Shown here piece by piece: positions 1-5,980 of a stretch of 11,278 nucleotides of DNA. Under the pieces are notes generated by a model that did not search any database, had not been told where the DNA came from, and saw only the letters and a program-made list of their open reading frames with translations. Made by a program: the position numbers and the translations under genes. The DNA comes from Bacillota bacterium (lineage in GTDB: Bacteria > Bacillota > UBA4882 > UBA10575), in contig DOID01000145.1 of the NCBI GenBank assembly GCA_003511465.1, positions 86,097-97,374 on the forward strand, read 5' to 3'. Positions within the stretch are counted from its first letter, which is position 1. Each line of letters starts with the position of its first letter.

Positions 1-13
1 CAATATATAGTGT

Positions 14-42
14 TTGACTTGAAGTTAGGCGTTCAATATATT
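14..42 (+). promoter_or_regulatory. Sigma-A-like promoter upstream of the plsX leader
   Basis: A -35 box TTGACT (14-19) and a -10 box TATATT (37-42) are separated by exactly 17 bases, each 5 of 6 to consensus. Transcription would start near 49 and run into the terminator hairpin at 91-125, giving a short transcript of about 75 bases, or a longer leader into plsX on readthrough. The spacer holds a small dyad, TTGAA-N8-TTCAA (19-36), that could be an operator. The match is seen in the sequence; activity is inferred. Confidence 0.55.
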
Positions 43-56
43 GTACCGGAATAGTT

Positions 57-205
57 GAATCAAATGACAACGCAAAAAGCCCTATGCAAAGAAAGAAAAG
101 GTCATATTAGACCTTTTTTCTTTTTACCGAATTGCTTTCGCGGGCATAAAAATCGTAGACCATAATAATATCTCTTAGGAAAGCTTTTTGCGTTGTATTC
201 AATTC
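57..205. repeat. Long imperfect inverted repeat enclosing a hairpin
   Basis: ACAACGCAAAAAGC (67-80) is the exact reverse complement of 183-196, a 14-bp perfect match. Inward, CCTA (81-84) can pair with TAGG (176-179) after a three-A bulge. Outward, 57-65 and 197-205 match at 7 of 9 positions after a one-base bulge. The arms enclose the terminator hairpin at 91-125. I see no target-site duplication at the ends. It could be a small MITE-like remnant or a structured RNA; neither is proven. Confidence 0.7.
91..125 (+). terminator. Hairpin terminator in the plsX upstream region
   Basis: AAAAGGTC (96-103) pairs with GACCTTTT (110-117) around a six-base loop, and further A-T and G-C pairing below extends the stem. 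A T-rich tract runs through 114-125. It would end either the transcript from the promoter at 14-42 or readthrough from an upstream gene outside the window. The A-rich upstream side means it might also work on the minus strand. Confidence 0.65.
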
Positions 206-241
206 CTTTTAGTAAATTACCCTTTAGAGGATAATAATAGC

Positions 242-270
242 TTTACTCTCGCATTTATCTTTGTTATACT
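242..270 (+). promoter_or_regulatory. Sigma-A-like promoter of the plsX operon
   Basis: A -35 box TTTACT (242-247; 4 of 6) and a -10 box TATACT (265-270; 5 of 6) have an ideal 17-base spacer. Transcription would start near 277, about 33 bases before the plsX ATG and about 18 before its ribosome binding site. I looked here for a FapR-type palindrome (TTAGTACC-like) and did not find a convincing one, so regulation cannot be assigned. Confidence 0.6.
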
Positions 271-309
271 TTTTCTAGTTATTCGGAAACCCTTAAAGGA
301 GGTGTCTAG

Positions 310-1296
310 ATGAGAATAGCGGTAGACGCTATGGGTGGCGATTATGCGCCTCAGCAAGCTGTCCTCGGCAGTGTGCTAGCAGCTAAAGAAGAAAAGATTG
401 CTTCGGTGTTAGTCGGTCGAAGCGAAGAAATAAGTCGTGAACTTGCTCAGTATGAAGATGTACCGCCGGACTTGATTACGATCAAAGAGGCCCGGGAAGT
501 CGTGGAATTTAATGATCAACCGGCGATCGCGGTTCGGAAGAAACGGGATTCATCGATTGTTGTCGCTAACCAACTGGTAAAGGCGGGAGAAGCCGATGCG
601 GTAATTTCCGCGGGGAGTACCGGAGCGTCGATGACGGCCTCGCTCTTTGTCTTGGGACGGATTCCGGGGATTTCCCGACCAGCGATTGCGATCCCGTTGC
701 CAACGGTGAAAGGGGTTACGGTGTTACTTGATGCCGGTGCCAACGCGGAGAATGATCCGGAGGATTTGGTTCAGTTCGGGGTGATGGGAAGTATTTACGC
801 CTCGGCGGTCCTGGGGCTAGCGGCGCCGAAAGTCGCCTTATTAAGTATCGGTGAAGAGGAGACGAAAGGGAATAAACTAGTTATCGACACCCACCAGCTA
901 CTCAAAGAGAGCGGACTGGATTTTATGGGCAATATAGAAGGCAAAGATCTTTTAATGGGCGCGGCTGATGTAGTGGTCTGTGACGGTTTCGTCGGCAATA
1001 TTATTCTAAAATTTGCGGAAGGAATGGCCACGGCGATCTTCCAAAAGATGAAGGAAGCGCTACTACAATCAACCCTGACCAAAATTGGCGCTTTGGCGAT
1101 CAAACCCGGATTAAAACAGTTAAAGGATAGTTTTGATTATTCGGAGTATGGTGGCGCTCCTTTACTTGGCGTGAAGGGCGTAAGCATTATTAGCCATGGC
1201 CGCTCCGATGCGAAAGCTTATAAAAACGCCATTAAAGCAGCCGCCAATGGTGTGCGGCAAGATATGATCGGTAAAATCCAGGCCTCATTGATTTAA
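310..1296 (+). CDS. plsX: Phosphate acyltransferase PlsX
   Basis: PlsX converts acyl-ACP and phosphate to acyl-phosphate, the donor used by PlsY to acylate glycerol-3-phosphate, so it links fatty acid synthesis to phospholipid synthesis at the inner face of the membrane. The 328-residue length is normal for the family. Visible family features are the N-terminal VDAMGGDYAP (5-14), the SAGSTGA segment (100-106), LLDAGAN (139-145), VVCDGFVGN (222-230) and the C-terminal SEYGGAPLLGVKG block (278-290) followed by SHGRSDAKAY (295-304). The ATG start has a strong site AAAGGAGGTG (295-304) five bases upstream. It is first in the fatty acid operon; fabD begins about 29 bases after its stop. FapR, which often precedes plsX in Firmicutes, is absent from the 309 bases upstream. 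Confidence 0.97.
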   Translation: MRIAVDAMGGDYAPQQAVLGSVLAAKEEKIASVLVGRSEEISRELAQYEDVPPDLITIKEAREVVEFNDQPAIAVRKKRDSSIVVANQLVKAGEADAVISAGSTGASMTASLFVLGRIPGISRPAIAIPLPTVKGVTVLLDAGANAENDPEDLVQFGVMGSIYASAVLGLAAPKVALLSIGEEETKGNKLVIDTHQLLKESGLDFMGNIEGKDLLMGAADVVVCDGFVGNIILKFAEGMATAIFQKMKEALLQSTLTKIGALAIKPGLKQLKDSFDYSEYGGAPLLGVKGVSIISHGRSDAKAYKNAIKAAANGVRQDMIGKIQASLI

Positions 1297-1311
1297 ACGC
1301 TTTCATCGCGC

Positions 1312-1318
1312 AGGAGGG
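1312..1318 (+). promoter_or_regulatory. Ribosome binding site that decides the fabD start
   Basis: AGGAGGG at 1312-1318 lies one base before the ATG at 1320, too close for use, but seven bases before the in-frame ATG at 1326. It therefore supports the second ATG as the real start. Confidence 0.8.
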
Positions 1319-1325
1319 TATGCTG

Positions 1326-2258
1326 ATGACGGGAGAACTCGCTTTTATTTTTCCGGGACAAGGCAGCCAGTATGTGGGGATGGGGTCCTCTTTCTACGCC
1401 GAGTATGAACTAGCCCGTTCGATCTTTATAGAAGCGGAAGCAGTAGTCGGCGTTCCGCTCCGCAAGTATTGTTTTGAAGGACCGCTGGAAGAGCTAACCA
1501 AGACCCAAGTGGCCCAACCAGCGATTTTGACCTTAGAATACATAATATACCGCCTCTTGACAGAGGCCGGGGTAAACCCCGCCTGGGTAGCCGGACATAG
1601 CTTGGGTGAATATGCAGCTGTAGTGGCCTCCGGTGCGCTTTCTTTTGCCGACGCGCTCAAGCTGGTGCAAAAACGGGCGGCGTACATGGCCGCGGTTTCG
1701 GTTCAAGGGGGGATGGCGGCAATTATTAATTGTCCTCCCGCCCATCTTGAAAAAATGCTCAACGAGCTTGCGACAGAGGGGGTTATCGAACCGGCGAATC
1801 TGAATTCCCCAAGTCAGATTGTGGTTTCCGGTGAATTACCGCTGGTGGAGAAGCTGGTCGCGAAGGTTAAGGAGGAGGGAGTAGGAAAGGCTATTCCCTT
1901 AGCTGTCCAAGGCGCTTTTCATTCCAGTCTGATGGTGCCGGCGGCCCGGCGCTTCCGTGCGGATTTGGAAGAGACAAGCTTTTCGCCGCCGACAACACCG
2001 CTGATTGCCAATGTAACCGGGGAAGAGGTGACCTCCGCCGGTGATTTTCAACGATTACTGGAGGAACAAATATATTCCCCGGTGCGTTGGGAAGCCATTA
2101 CGCGGCGATTATGCGCTCTCGGTTGTACAATGTTTTTGGAAGTAGGAGGGAAGGTCCTTTCCGGACTGGTCAAAAAAACATGTGCGGAGGTAAACACCGT
2201 TTCCATCAGGGAAGCTGATGAATTTAAAATAGTACTTGCAAAACTAAGGGAGGTTTAG
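1326..2258 (+). CDS. fabD: Malonyl CoA-acyl carrier protein transacylase FabD
   Basis: FabD transfers malonyl from malonyl-CoA to the phosphopantetheine arm of ACP, supplying the elongation substrate for FabF. I chose the ATG at 1326 (310 residues) over the one at 1320 because of ribosome binding site spacing. This numbering places the nucleophile of GHSLGEYAA at Ser92, the same number as in E. coli FabD. Also visible are the N-terminal FPGQGSQ oxyanion-loop motif, the carboxylate-binding Arg117 in KRAAYM, and the catalytic His199 in GAFHSSLM. Length is normal. The gene sits between plsX and fabG; its stop is four bases before the fabG start, so the two are co-transcribed and probably translationally coupled. 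Confidence 0.96.
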   Translation: MTGELAFIFPGQGSQYVGMGSSFYAEYELARSIFIEAEAVVGVPLRKYCFEGPLEELTKTQVAQPAILTLEYIIYRLLTEAGVNPAWVAGHSLGEYAAVVASGALSFADALKLVQKRAAYMAAVSVQGGMAAIINCPPAHLEKMLNELATEGVIEPANLNSPSQIVVSGELPLVEKLVAKVKEEGVGKAIPLAVQGAFHSSLMVPAARRFRADLEETSFSPPTTPLIANVTGEEVTSAGDFQRLLEEQIYSPVRWEAITRRLCALGCTMFLEVGGKVLSGLVKKTCAEVNTVSIREADEFKIVLAKLREV

Positions 2259-2262
2259 TAAT

Positions 2263-3000
2263 ATGAAGTTAGTTCAAGAGGTGGCAATTGTTACCGGGGC
2301 AGCGCGGGGAATCGGACGGGCCATTGCGGAGGCTCTCGCTAAGGAAGGGGCCAAAGTGGTTCTAGCTGATCTCTTGCCTGCGGTTGAAGACACGGCGGAA
2401 GAAATGCGTCAAGCGGGATTTGAAGTGTTGGCGCTGACTGGTGATGTCGCCAATTTTGCGGAAGCCCAGCAATTGGTGGACAAAACGATCGAACATTTTG
2501 GACAAGTTGATATTCTTGTGAATAATGCCGGCATTACCAGGGATAATCTATTATTACGCATGACGCCGGAAGACTGGGAAAAAGTGATCAACATTAACCT
2601 AACCGGGACTTTTAACTTGACGAAAGCGACCCTTAAACCGATGATGAAAAAGAAAACCGGGAAAATCGTGAACATTGCTTCGATCATTGGTGAGATTGGG
2701 AACGCTGGACAAGCAAATTACGCTGCCTCCAAAGCCGGAGTGATTGCTTTCACTAAATCGGTGGCGAAGGAAGTGGGTTCCCGCGGAATTCGCGCTAATG
2801 CGGTCGCGCCGGGTTTTATTAAATCCAAAATGACCGACGTTCTACCGGACAAGGTCAGAGCGGATTTAGAAAAGCAGATTCCCCTAATCCGGTTGGGCTC
2901 ACCGGAAGATGTGGCAAAAGCCGTTGTTTTTCTTGCTTCTTCCGACGCAGATTACATTACAGGCCAGGTTTTAAATATCGACGGTGGAATGGTAATGTAA
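2263..3000 (+). CDS. fabG: 3-oxoacyl-ACP reductase FabG
   Basis: FabG reduces beta-ketoacyl-ACP to 3-hydroxyacyl-ACP with NADPH, the first reduction of each elongation cycle. It is a classical short-chain dehydrogenase/reductase of 245 residues, the usual size. The cofactor motif TGAARGIG is at 11-18, the NNAG motif at 87-90, and the catalytic set is Asn112, Ser140, Tyr153 and Lys157. The C-terminal part ends in the typical VLNIDGGMVM. The start ATG has AAGGGAGG (2246-2253) nine bases upstream, inside the end of fabD. Operon position between fabD and acpP supports FabG rather than another family member. Confidence 0.96.
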   Translation: MKLVQEVAIVTGAARGIGRAIAEALAKEGAKVVLADLLPAVEDTAEEMRQAGFEVLALTGDVANFAEAQQLVDKTIEHFGQVDILVNNAGITRDNLLLRMTPEDWEKVININLTGTFNLTKATLKPMMKKKTGKIVNIASIIGEIGNAGQANYAASKAGVIAFTKSVAKEVGSRGIRANAVAPGFIKSKMTDVLPDKVRADLEKQIPLIRLGSPEDVAKAVVFLASSDADYITGQVLNIDGGMVM

Positions 3001-3064
3001 TGGTTTTGGCAACTACTTAAGTAATATTCTCGCTTTAGCTTAGATAAACTTGATGGACTGATGG

Positions 3065-3073
3065 AAGGAGGTG
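3065..3073 (+). promoter_or_regulatory. Ribosome binding site that decides the acpP start
   Basis: AAGGAGGTG at 3065-3073 contains the GTG at 3071 that a simple open-reading-frame call would take as start. The in-frame TTG at 3080 is six bases downstream, the correct spacing, so the TTG is the likely start. Confidence 0.75.
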
Positions 3074-3079
3074 AAGTGG

Positions 3080-3316
3080 TTGGATAAGGTGTTAGAAAAG
3101 GTAAAAGAGATCGTCGTCGAGCAGTTGGGTGTAGAAGAGGAAGAGGTAACAGAGAAGGCCTCTTTTGTAGATGATTTAGGCGCTGATTCTTTAGACATCG
3201 TGGAGTTGATTATGGCATTTGAAGAGGCTTTTGAGACGGAAATCCCGGACGAAGATGCCGAAAAAATGGTGACCGTTGCCGATGTGGTGAAATATATTAA
3301 GGAAAATGTTCAATAA
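3080..3316 (+). CDS. acpP: Acyl carrier protein AcpP
   Basis: AcpP carries growing acyl chains on a 4'-phosphopantetheine arm and is the partner of every enzyme encoded around it. With the TTG start at 3080 the protein is 78 residues, close to the usual 77, and begins MDKVLEKVKEIV. The attachment site is Ser37 in DLGADSLDIVEL, added by holo-ACP synthase (not in the window). The protein is strongly acidic, as expected, and ends in the usual VVKYIKENVQ helix. The alternative GTG at 3071 would add three residues (MKW) and lies within the ribosome binding site. About 80 bases separate it from fabG; I see no convincing promoter there. Two hairpins follow, which may let acpP be expressed above fabF. 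Confidence 0.96.
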   Translation: MDKVLEKVKEIVVEQLGVEEEEVTEKASFVDDLGADSLDIVELIMAFEEAFETEIPDEDAEKMVTVADVVKYIKENVQ

Positions 3317-3319
3317 TCA

Positions 3320-3346
3320 ATAGTCCCGGGAGCTTCTCGGGACTAT
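3320..3346 (+). terminator. Strong hairpin just after acpP
   Basis: ATAGTCCCG (3320-3328) pairs perfectly with CGGGACTAT (3338-3346), and two more pairs, one G-U, close a five-base AGCTT loop, giving about 11 pairs. It starts four bases after the acpP stop. The T-rich run (3358-3373) begins only some 12 bases after the stem, so it is not a textbook intrinsic terminator. It may instead protect the acpP messenger 3' end. Confidence 0.55.
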
Positions 3347-3373
3347 CCACAAAATGGTATTATTTTTTATTTT

Positions 3374-3400
3374 CCCCGCCATTAAGGTGGGGTATTTTAT
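3374..3400 (+). terminator. Second hairpin between acpP and fabF
   Basis: CCCCGCC (3374-3380) pairs with GGTGGGG (3386-3392) around ATTAA, with one G-U pair, and is followed by TATTTTAT (3393-3400). This is a plausible, probably leaky, intrinsic terminator. Together with the hairpin at 3320-3346 it should lower transcription into fabF and rnc relative to acpP. Confidence 0.6.
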
Positions 3401-3423
3401 AAATTGGGATCAAAAATAAAGTA

Positions 3424-3443
3424 TTTTGCACGATCATGCAAAA
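3424..3443. repeat. Short dyad upstream of fabF
   Basis: TTTTGCA (3424-3430) and TGCAAAA (3437-3443) form a perfect 7-bp dyad around CGATCA. It ends about 16 bases before the fabF ribosome binding region. It could be a weak hairpin or a protein-binding site. I do not recognise it as a known operator. Confidence 0.45.
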
Positions 3444-3470
3444 AAGCTCAAATGAAGATGGGGTGGACAA

Positions 3471-4712
3471 ATGAGTAGAAGGGTTGTCGTAACCGGGCTG
3501 GGAGTAATCTCACCGCTCGGTTTAGAGGTAGACACTTTTTGGAGAAATATTGTAGCGGGAAAATCCGGTGTTTCAGTCCTGGAAGCTTTTGATGCAACTG
3601 AGTTTGACACGAAGATTGCGGCTGAGGTGAAGGGGTTTGAGCCAACCAACTATTTTGAAAAAAAAGACGCTCGTCACATGGATCGTTTTGTCCAATTCGC
3701 AGTTGTCGCCGCCCAGCAAGCGTTGGCCGATAGTAACTTAACGATCACTGCAGAGAATGCCCATGAGGTTGGCGTTATAACCGGTTCGGGGATCGGCGGC
3801 ATCAAGACTATTGAAGAACAAGCTAAGCGGTTATTGGAAAAAGGGCCCAAACGGGTGAGCCCGTTTTTCATCCCCATGATCATCCCGGATATGGCTGCCG
3901 GACAAATTTCAATTTATACCGGTGCCCAAGGACCGAATTTGACTGCAGTCACCGCTTGTGCTTCGGGTGCCCACGCGATCGGCGAAGCATTTCGGTTAAT
4001 TCAGTATGGCGATGCGGAAGTGATGATCAGCGGGGGCACCGAAGCGGCCATTACACCACTGGGGATGGCCGGCTTTACCGCGGCGGGTGCCTTGTCCAAA
4101 AACAACGACCATCCGGAACAAGCCAGTCGTCCTTTTGACGCGAAAAGAGATGGATTCGTGATGGGCGAAGGGGCCGGGATCATCATTCTGGAAGAACTGG
4201 AACATGCACTGGCGCGCGGAGCCAAGATCTACGGTGAGCTTAAGGGTTATGGATTGTCGGGTGATGCTTACCACATTACTTCGCCGCATCCCGAAGGTCG
4301 GGGTGCCTTAAAAGCCATGTCGATGGCAGTCAATGATGCCGGTTGGGTAACGAAAGATGTGGACTATATCAATGCCCATGGGACTTCAACCCACCAGAAT
4401 GACCTATTCGAAACTAAAGCCATTAAACAGTTGTTTGGCGAAGAAGCCCGTCGTTTAGCGGTTAGTTCCACCAAATCCATGACCGGGCATCTGTTAGGTG
4501 CTGCTGCCGGTATTGAGGCGGTAATCTGTTTGTTAGCGCTGCAAAACGGGATCATTCCACCAACCATTAACTATGAATATCCGGATCCGGAATGTGATCT
4601 AGATTATGTTCCCAACCAAGCCCGCCACCAAGAGATTACCCGGGTACTCTCAAATTCCTTTGGGTTTGGTGGACACAATGCAACCCTAGCTTTTGCGAAA
4701 TACCAGGAATAA
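3471..4712 (+). CDS. fabF: 3-oxoacyl-ACP synthase II FabF
   Basis: FabF condenses malonyl-ACP with acyl-ACP, releasing CO2, in each elongation round. The 413-residue protein is full length and has the complete Cys-His-His catalytic set: Cys163 in TACASGAHA, His303 in NAHGTST and His340 in the SSTKSMTGH segment, with Lys335 also present. These are the same numbers as in E. coli FabF. The C-terminal NSFGFGGHN glycine-rich loop is intact. The start ATG has only a moderate ribosome binding site, GGGGTGG (3460-3466). It follows a 154-base gap with two hairpins, so it depends on readthrough or on a promoter I could not identify. rnc begins 42 bases downstream. Confidence 0.97.
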   Translation: MSRRVVVTGLGVISPLGLEVDTFWRNIVAGKSGVSVLEAFDATEFDTKIAAEVKGFEPTNYFEKKDARHMDRFVQFAVVAAQQALADSNLTITAENAHEVGVITGSGIGGIKTIEEQAKRLLEKGPKRVSPFFIPMIIPDMAAGQISIYTGAQGPNLTAVTACASGAHAIGEAFRLIQYGDAEVMISGGTEAAITPLGMAGFTAAGALSKNNDHPEQASRPFDAKRDGFVMGEGAGIIILEELEHALARGAKIYGELKGYGLSGDAYHITSPHPEGRGALKAMSMAVNDAGWVTKDVDYINAHGTSTHQNDLFETKAIKQLFGEEARRLAVSSTKSMTGHLLGAAAGIEAVICLLALQNGIIPPTINYEYPDPECDLDYVPNQARHQEITRVLSNSFGFGGHNATLAFAKYQE

Positions 4713-4754
4713 AGTGGATGAGTTAGTAGAGAAAAAATAAAATCAGGAAATTAT

Positions 4755-5429
4755 GTGATCGAAATGAAGAGCTTAAGTCAAACTTTAGGGCTTTTCCAGG
4801 AAAACAGTTTATTACTAGAAAAAGCATTAGCCCACCGTTCATATATTCACGAAACTGGAGGCCAGTCCAACGAACGTTTGGAATTTCTCGGTGATTCTGT
4901 GTTATCTCTTGTGATCAGTGAATATCTTTATAATCAGTTCCCGGATAAAACGGAAGGAGATCTTTCGAAGTGGCGGGCCTATCTAGTGAGCGCCGATAGT
5001 TTAGCGCGCTTGGCCAAGAAATTGGAATTAGGTTCCGCCCTCCTCTTAGGGGTGGGTGAAGAAAAATCCGGCGGGCGGGAGAGAAAGTCTATTTTGGCGG
5101 ATACGATGGAAGCATTGATCGCCGCGATCTATCTAGAGTACGGTTGGGATCAGGTGAAAACTTTCATTTTAGAACAGTGGCAACCCTTTATTCTGCAAAT
5201 GGGGAAGTATGATTTACCGATTGACCCGAAAACCCGCTTACAGGAGATTCTGCAAGCGAAAGCCTTAGTCCCCCGTTATAAGTTACTCAGGGCAGACGGT
5301 CCCGATCATAATCGCCTTTATACGATGGCCGTTTATAATGGAACTTGCTTTTTAGGACAAGGGACCGGAAAAAGCAAAAAAGAGGCAGAACAAGAAGCCG
5401 CCGAGGAAGCCCTAAAAGCCCTAGAATAA
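4755..5429 (+). CDS. rnc: Ribonuclease III
   Basis: RNase III cleaves double-stranded RNA, processing the rRNA precursor and structured transcripts. The 224-residue protein has the catalytic domain first, with signature NERLEFLGDSVL (39-50) and metal ligands Glu40, Glu43, Asp47, Asp116 and Glu119. A double-stranded RNA-binding domain follows from about residue 155, ending in the typical GKSKKEAEQEAAEEAL helix. I chose the GTG at 4755 because a weak AGGA (4744-4747) is seven bases upstream; the ATG at 4764 would leave about 16 bases. The weak site suggests modest translation. The gene lies between fabF and spoVS; in many Firmicutes rnc is followed directly by smc, so the next two genes are an insertion in that order. 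Confidence 0.96.
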   Translation: MIEMKSLSQTLGLFQENSLLLEKALAHRSYIHETGGQSNERLEFLGDSVLSLVISEYLYNQFPDKTEGDLSKWRAYLVSADSLARLAKKLELGSALLLGVGEEKSGGRERKSILADTMEALIAAIYLEYGWDQVKTFILEQWQPFILQMGKYDLPIDPKTRLQEILQAKALVPRYKLLRADGPDHNRLYTMAVYNGTCFLGQGTGKSKKEAEQEAAEEALKALE

Positions 5430-5620
5430 AAAATAAAATAAAGATAAGAAGGAAATTTCCCTTAATTATTGAATTAACCATTTAGAGACTAGAATTTGGC
5501 GTTAGTCCTCGTCCTGGCTATTCACACCCACGAGTGATGAAAACGAATTGACTGACGTACTGAATTGAATTAAGCAATTTTCTCATTTAAGTAAAGGATT
5601 ATTTTTAGGGGGGTTAATAT
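5430..5620. other. Non-coding region between rnc and spoVS
   Basis: This 191-base stretch has no credible gene and no clear terminator for rnc. It holds the SigH-type promoter at 5448-5476, a small hairpin TTAATT-ATTG-AATTAA (5462-5477) overlapping its -10 box, and a repeated GAATTGA (5545-5551 and 5562-5568). If the promoter is used, spoVS has a 5' untranslated leader of about 135 bases. Only weak secondary structure is visible in it by eye. Confidence 0.6.
5448..5476 (+). promoter_or_regulatory. SigH-type promoter of spoVS
   Basis: GAAGGAAAT (5448-5456) matches the SigH -35 consensus RnAGGAwWW at every position. ATTGAATTA (5468-5476) matches the -10 consensus RnnGAATww at every position. 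The 11-base spacer is within the usual 11-12. In B. subtilis spoVS is known to be SigH-dependent, so the location makes biological sense. The sequence match is direct; use by SigH here is inferred. Confidence 0.75.
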
Positions 5621-5881
5621 TTGGAGATCCTAAAAGTCTCTGCCAGATCAAATCCGAAATCAGTGGCTGGTGCCTTGGCAGCAGTTGTCCGTGAAAAGAG
5701 TAAAGCCGAAATCCAAGCAGTTGGAGCCGGTGCTGTTAATCAGAGCATCAAGGCGATCGCGATCGCAAGGGGTTATGTCGCCCCCAATGGGATTAATTTA
5801 GTTTGCATACCTGCTTTTTCGGAAATTGTAATCGACGGAGAAGAAAGGACAGCAATTCGATTTATTGTCCAGCCAAGGTAA
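5621..5881 (+). CDS. spoVS: Stage V sporulation protein SpoVS
   Basis: SpoVS is a small, highly conserved protein needed for progress to stage V of sporulation in B. subtilis, where its loss affects spore coat assembly; its molecular activity is not settled, though the family is thought to have an Alba-like nucleic-acid-binding fold. The 86-residue product is the same length as the B. subtilis protein and retains its landmarks: MEILKVSARS at the start, SVAGALA, EIQAVGAGAVNQ, AIAIARGYVAPNG, and the terminal IDGEERTAIRFIVQPR. Translation starts at a TTG with AGGGGGG (5607-5613) seven bases upstream; no in-frame ATG or GTG would give the conserved N-terminus. It has its own SigH-type promoter and a strong terminator, so it forms a single-gene unit between rnc and the sigma factor gene. 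Confidence 0.96.
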   Translation: MEILKVSARSNPKSVAGALAAVVREKSKAEIQAVGAGAVNQSIKAIAIARGYVAPNGINLVCIPAFSEIVIDGEERTAIRFIVQPR

Positions 5882-5884
5882 CCA

Positions 5885-5908
5885 GCGCCCAGGTGGGCGT
5901 TTTTTTTT
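5885..5908 (+). terminator. Strong intrinsic terminator after spoVS
   Basis: CGCCC (5886-5890) pairs with GGGCG (5895-5899) around the AGGT loop, with a further G-U pair at the base, directly followed by nine T residues (5900-5908). It begins four bases after the spoVS stop and separates spoVS from the downstream sigma factor gene. Confidence 0.9.
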
Positions 5909-5933
5909 GGACATATTAAGGACAACCTGACCA

Positions 5934-5939
5934 TATAAT
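5934..5939 (+). promoter_or_regulatory. Possible -10 box for the sigma factor gene
   Basis: A perfect TATAAT (5934-5939) lies between the spoVS terminator and the sigma factor ribosome binding site. The best upstream -35 candidate, TTGGAC (5907-5912), is 21 bases away, too far for a standard sigma-A promoter. The strong terminator upstream makes some promoter here likely, but its class is uncertain. Confidence 0.4.
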
Positions 5940-5967
5940 CTAGGAGAACGCAAAAGACCCTTAAAGC

Positions 5968-5974
5968 GGAGGTG
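5968..5974 (+). promoter_or_regulatory. Ribosome binding site that decides the sigma factor start
   Basis: GGAGGTG (5968-5974) overlaps the in-frame GTG at 5972, so that GTG cannot be the start if this site is used. The next in-frame GTG at 5981 is six bases downstream, the expected spacing. Confidence 0.75.
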
Positions 5975-5980
5975 TTCTCG

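Noticed and set aside
64..165. A 33-codon reading frame (MTTQKALCKERK...) in the plsX leader, possible leader peptide.
   Set aside because: It has no suitable ribosome binding site, its coding runs straight through the terminator hairpin, and its composition looks like translated structure. It has no run of codons suggesting attenuation.
57..205. Reading the long inverted repeat as an antiterminator that competes with the hairpin at 91-125.
   Set aside because: The arms enclose the hairpin rather than overlapping it, so both structures can form together; no mutually exclusive pairing is visible.
3001..3064. Possible separate promoter for acpP (TTGGCA at 3006-3011).
   Set aside because: No -10 box lies at an acceptable spacing; TAATAT is 10 bases away and TAGATA 29.
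3996..4289. Minus-strand frame of 97 codons inside fabF.
   Set aside because: It is antisense to conserved FabF sequence with no family resemblance, as are the other minus-strand frames inside plsX, fabD, smc and ftsY.
5287..5481. Minus-strand 64-codon frame over the end of rnc.
   Set aside because: It overlaps the conserved RNA-binding domain of rnc, has no ribosome binding site of note, and looks like antisense shadow coding.
5753..5766. Two overlapping GCGATCGC octamers in spoVS, resembling a repeated palindrome.
   Set aside because: They encode the conserved AIAIA stretch of SpoVS; the full octamer was noticed only sporadically elsewhere (for example in plsX) and not as an array.
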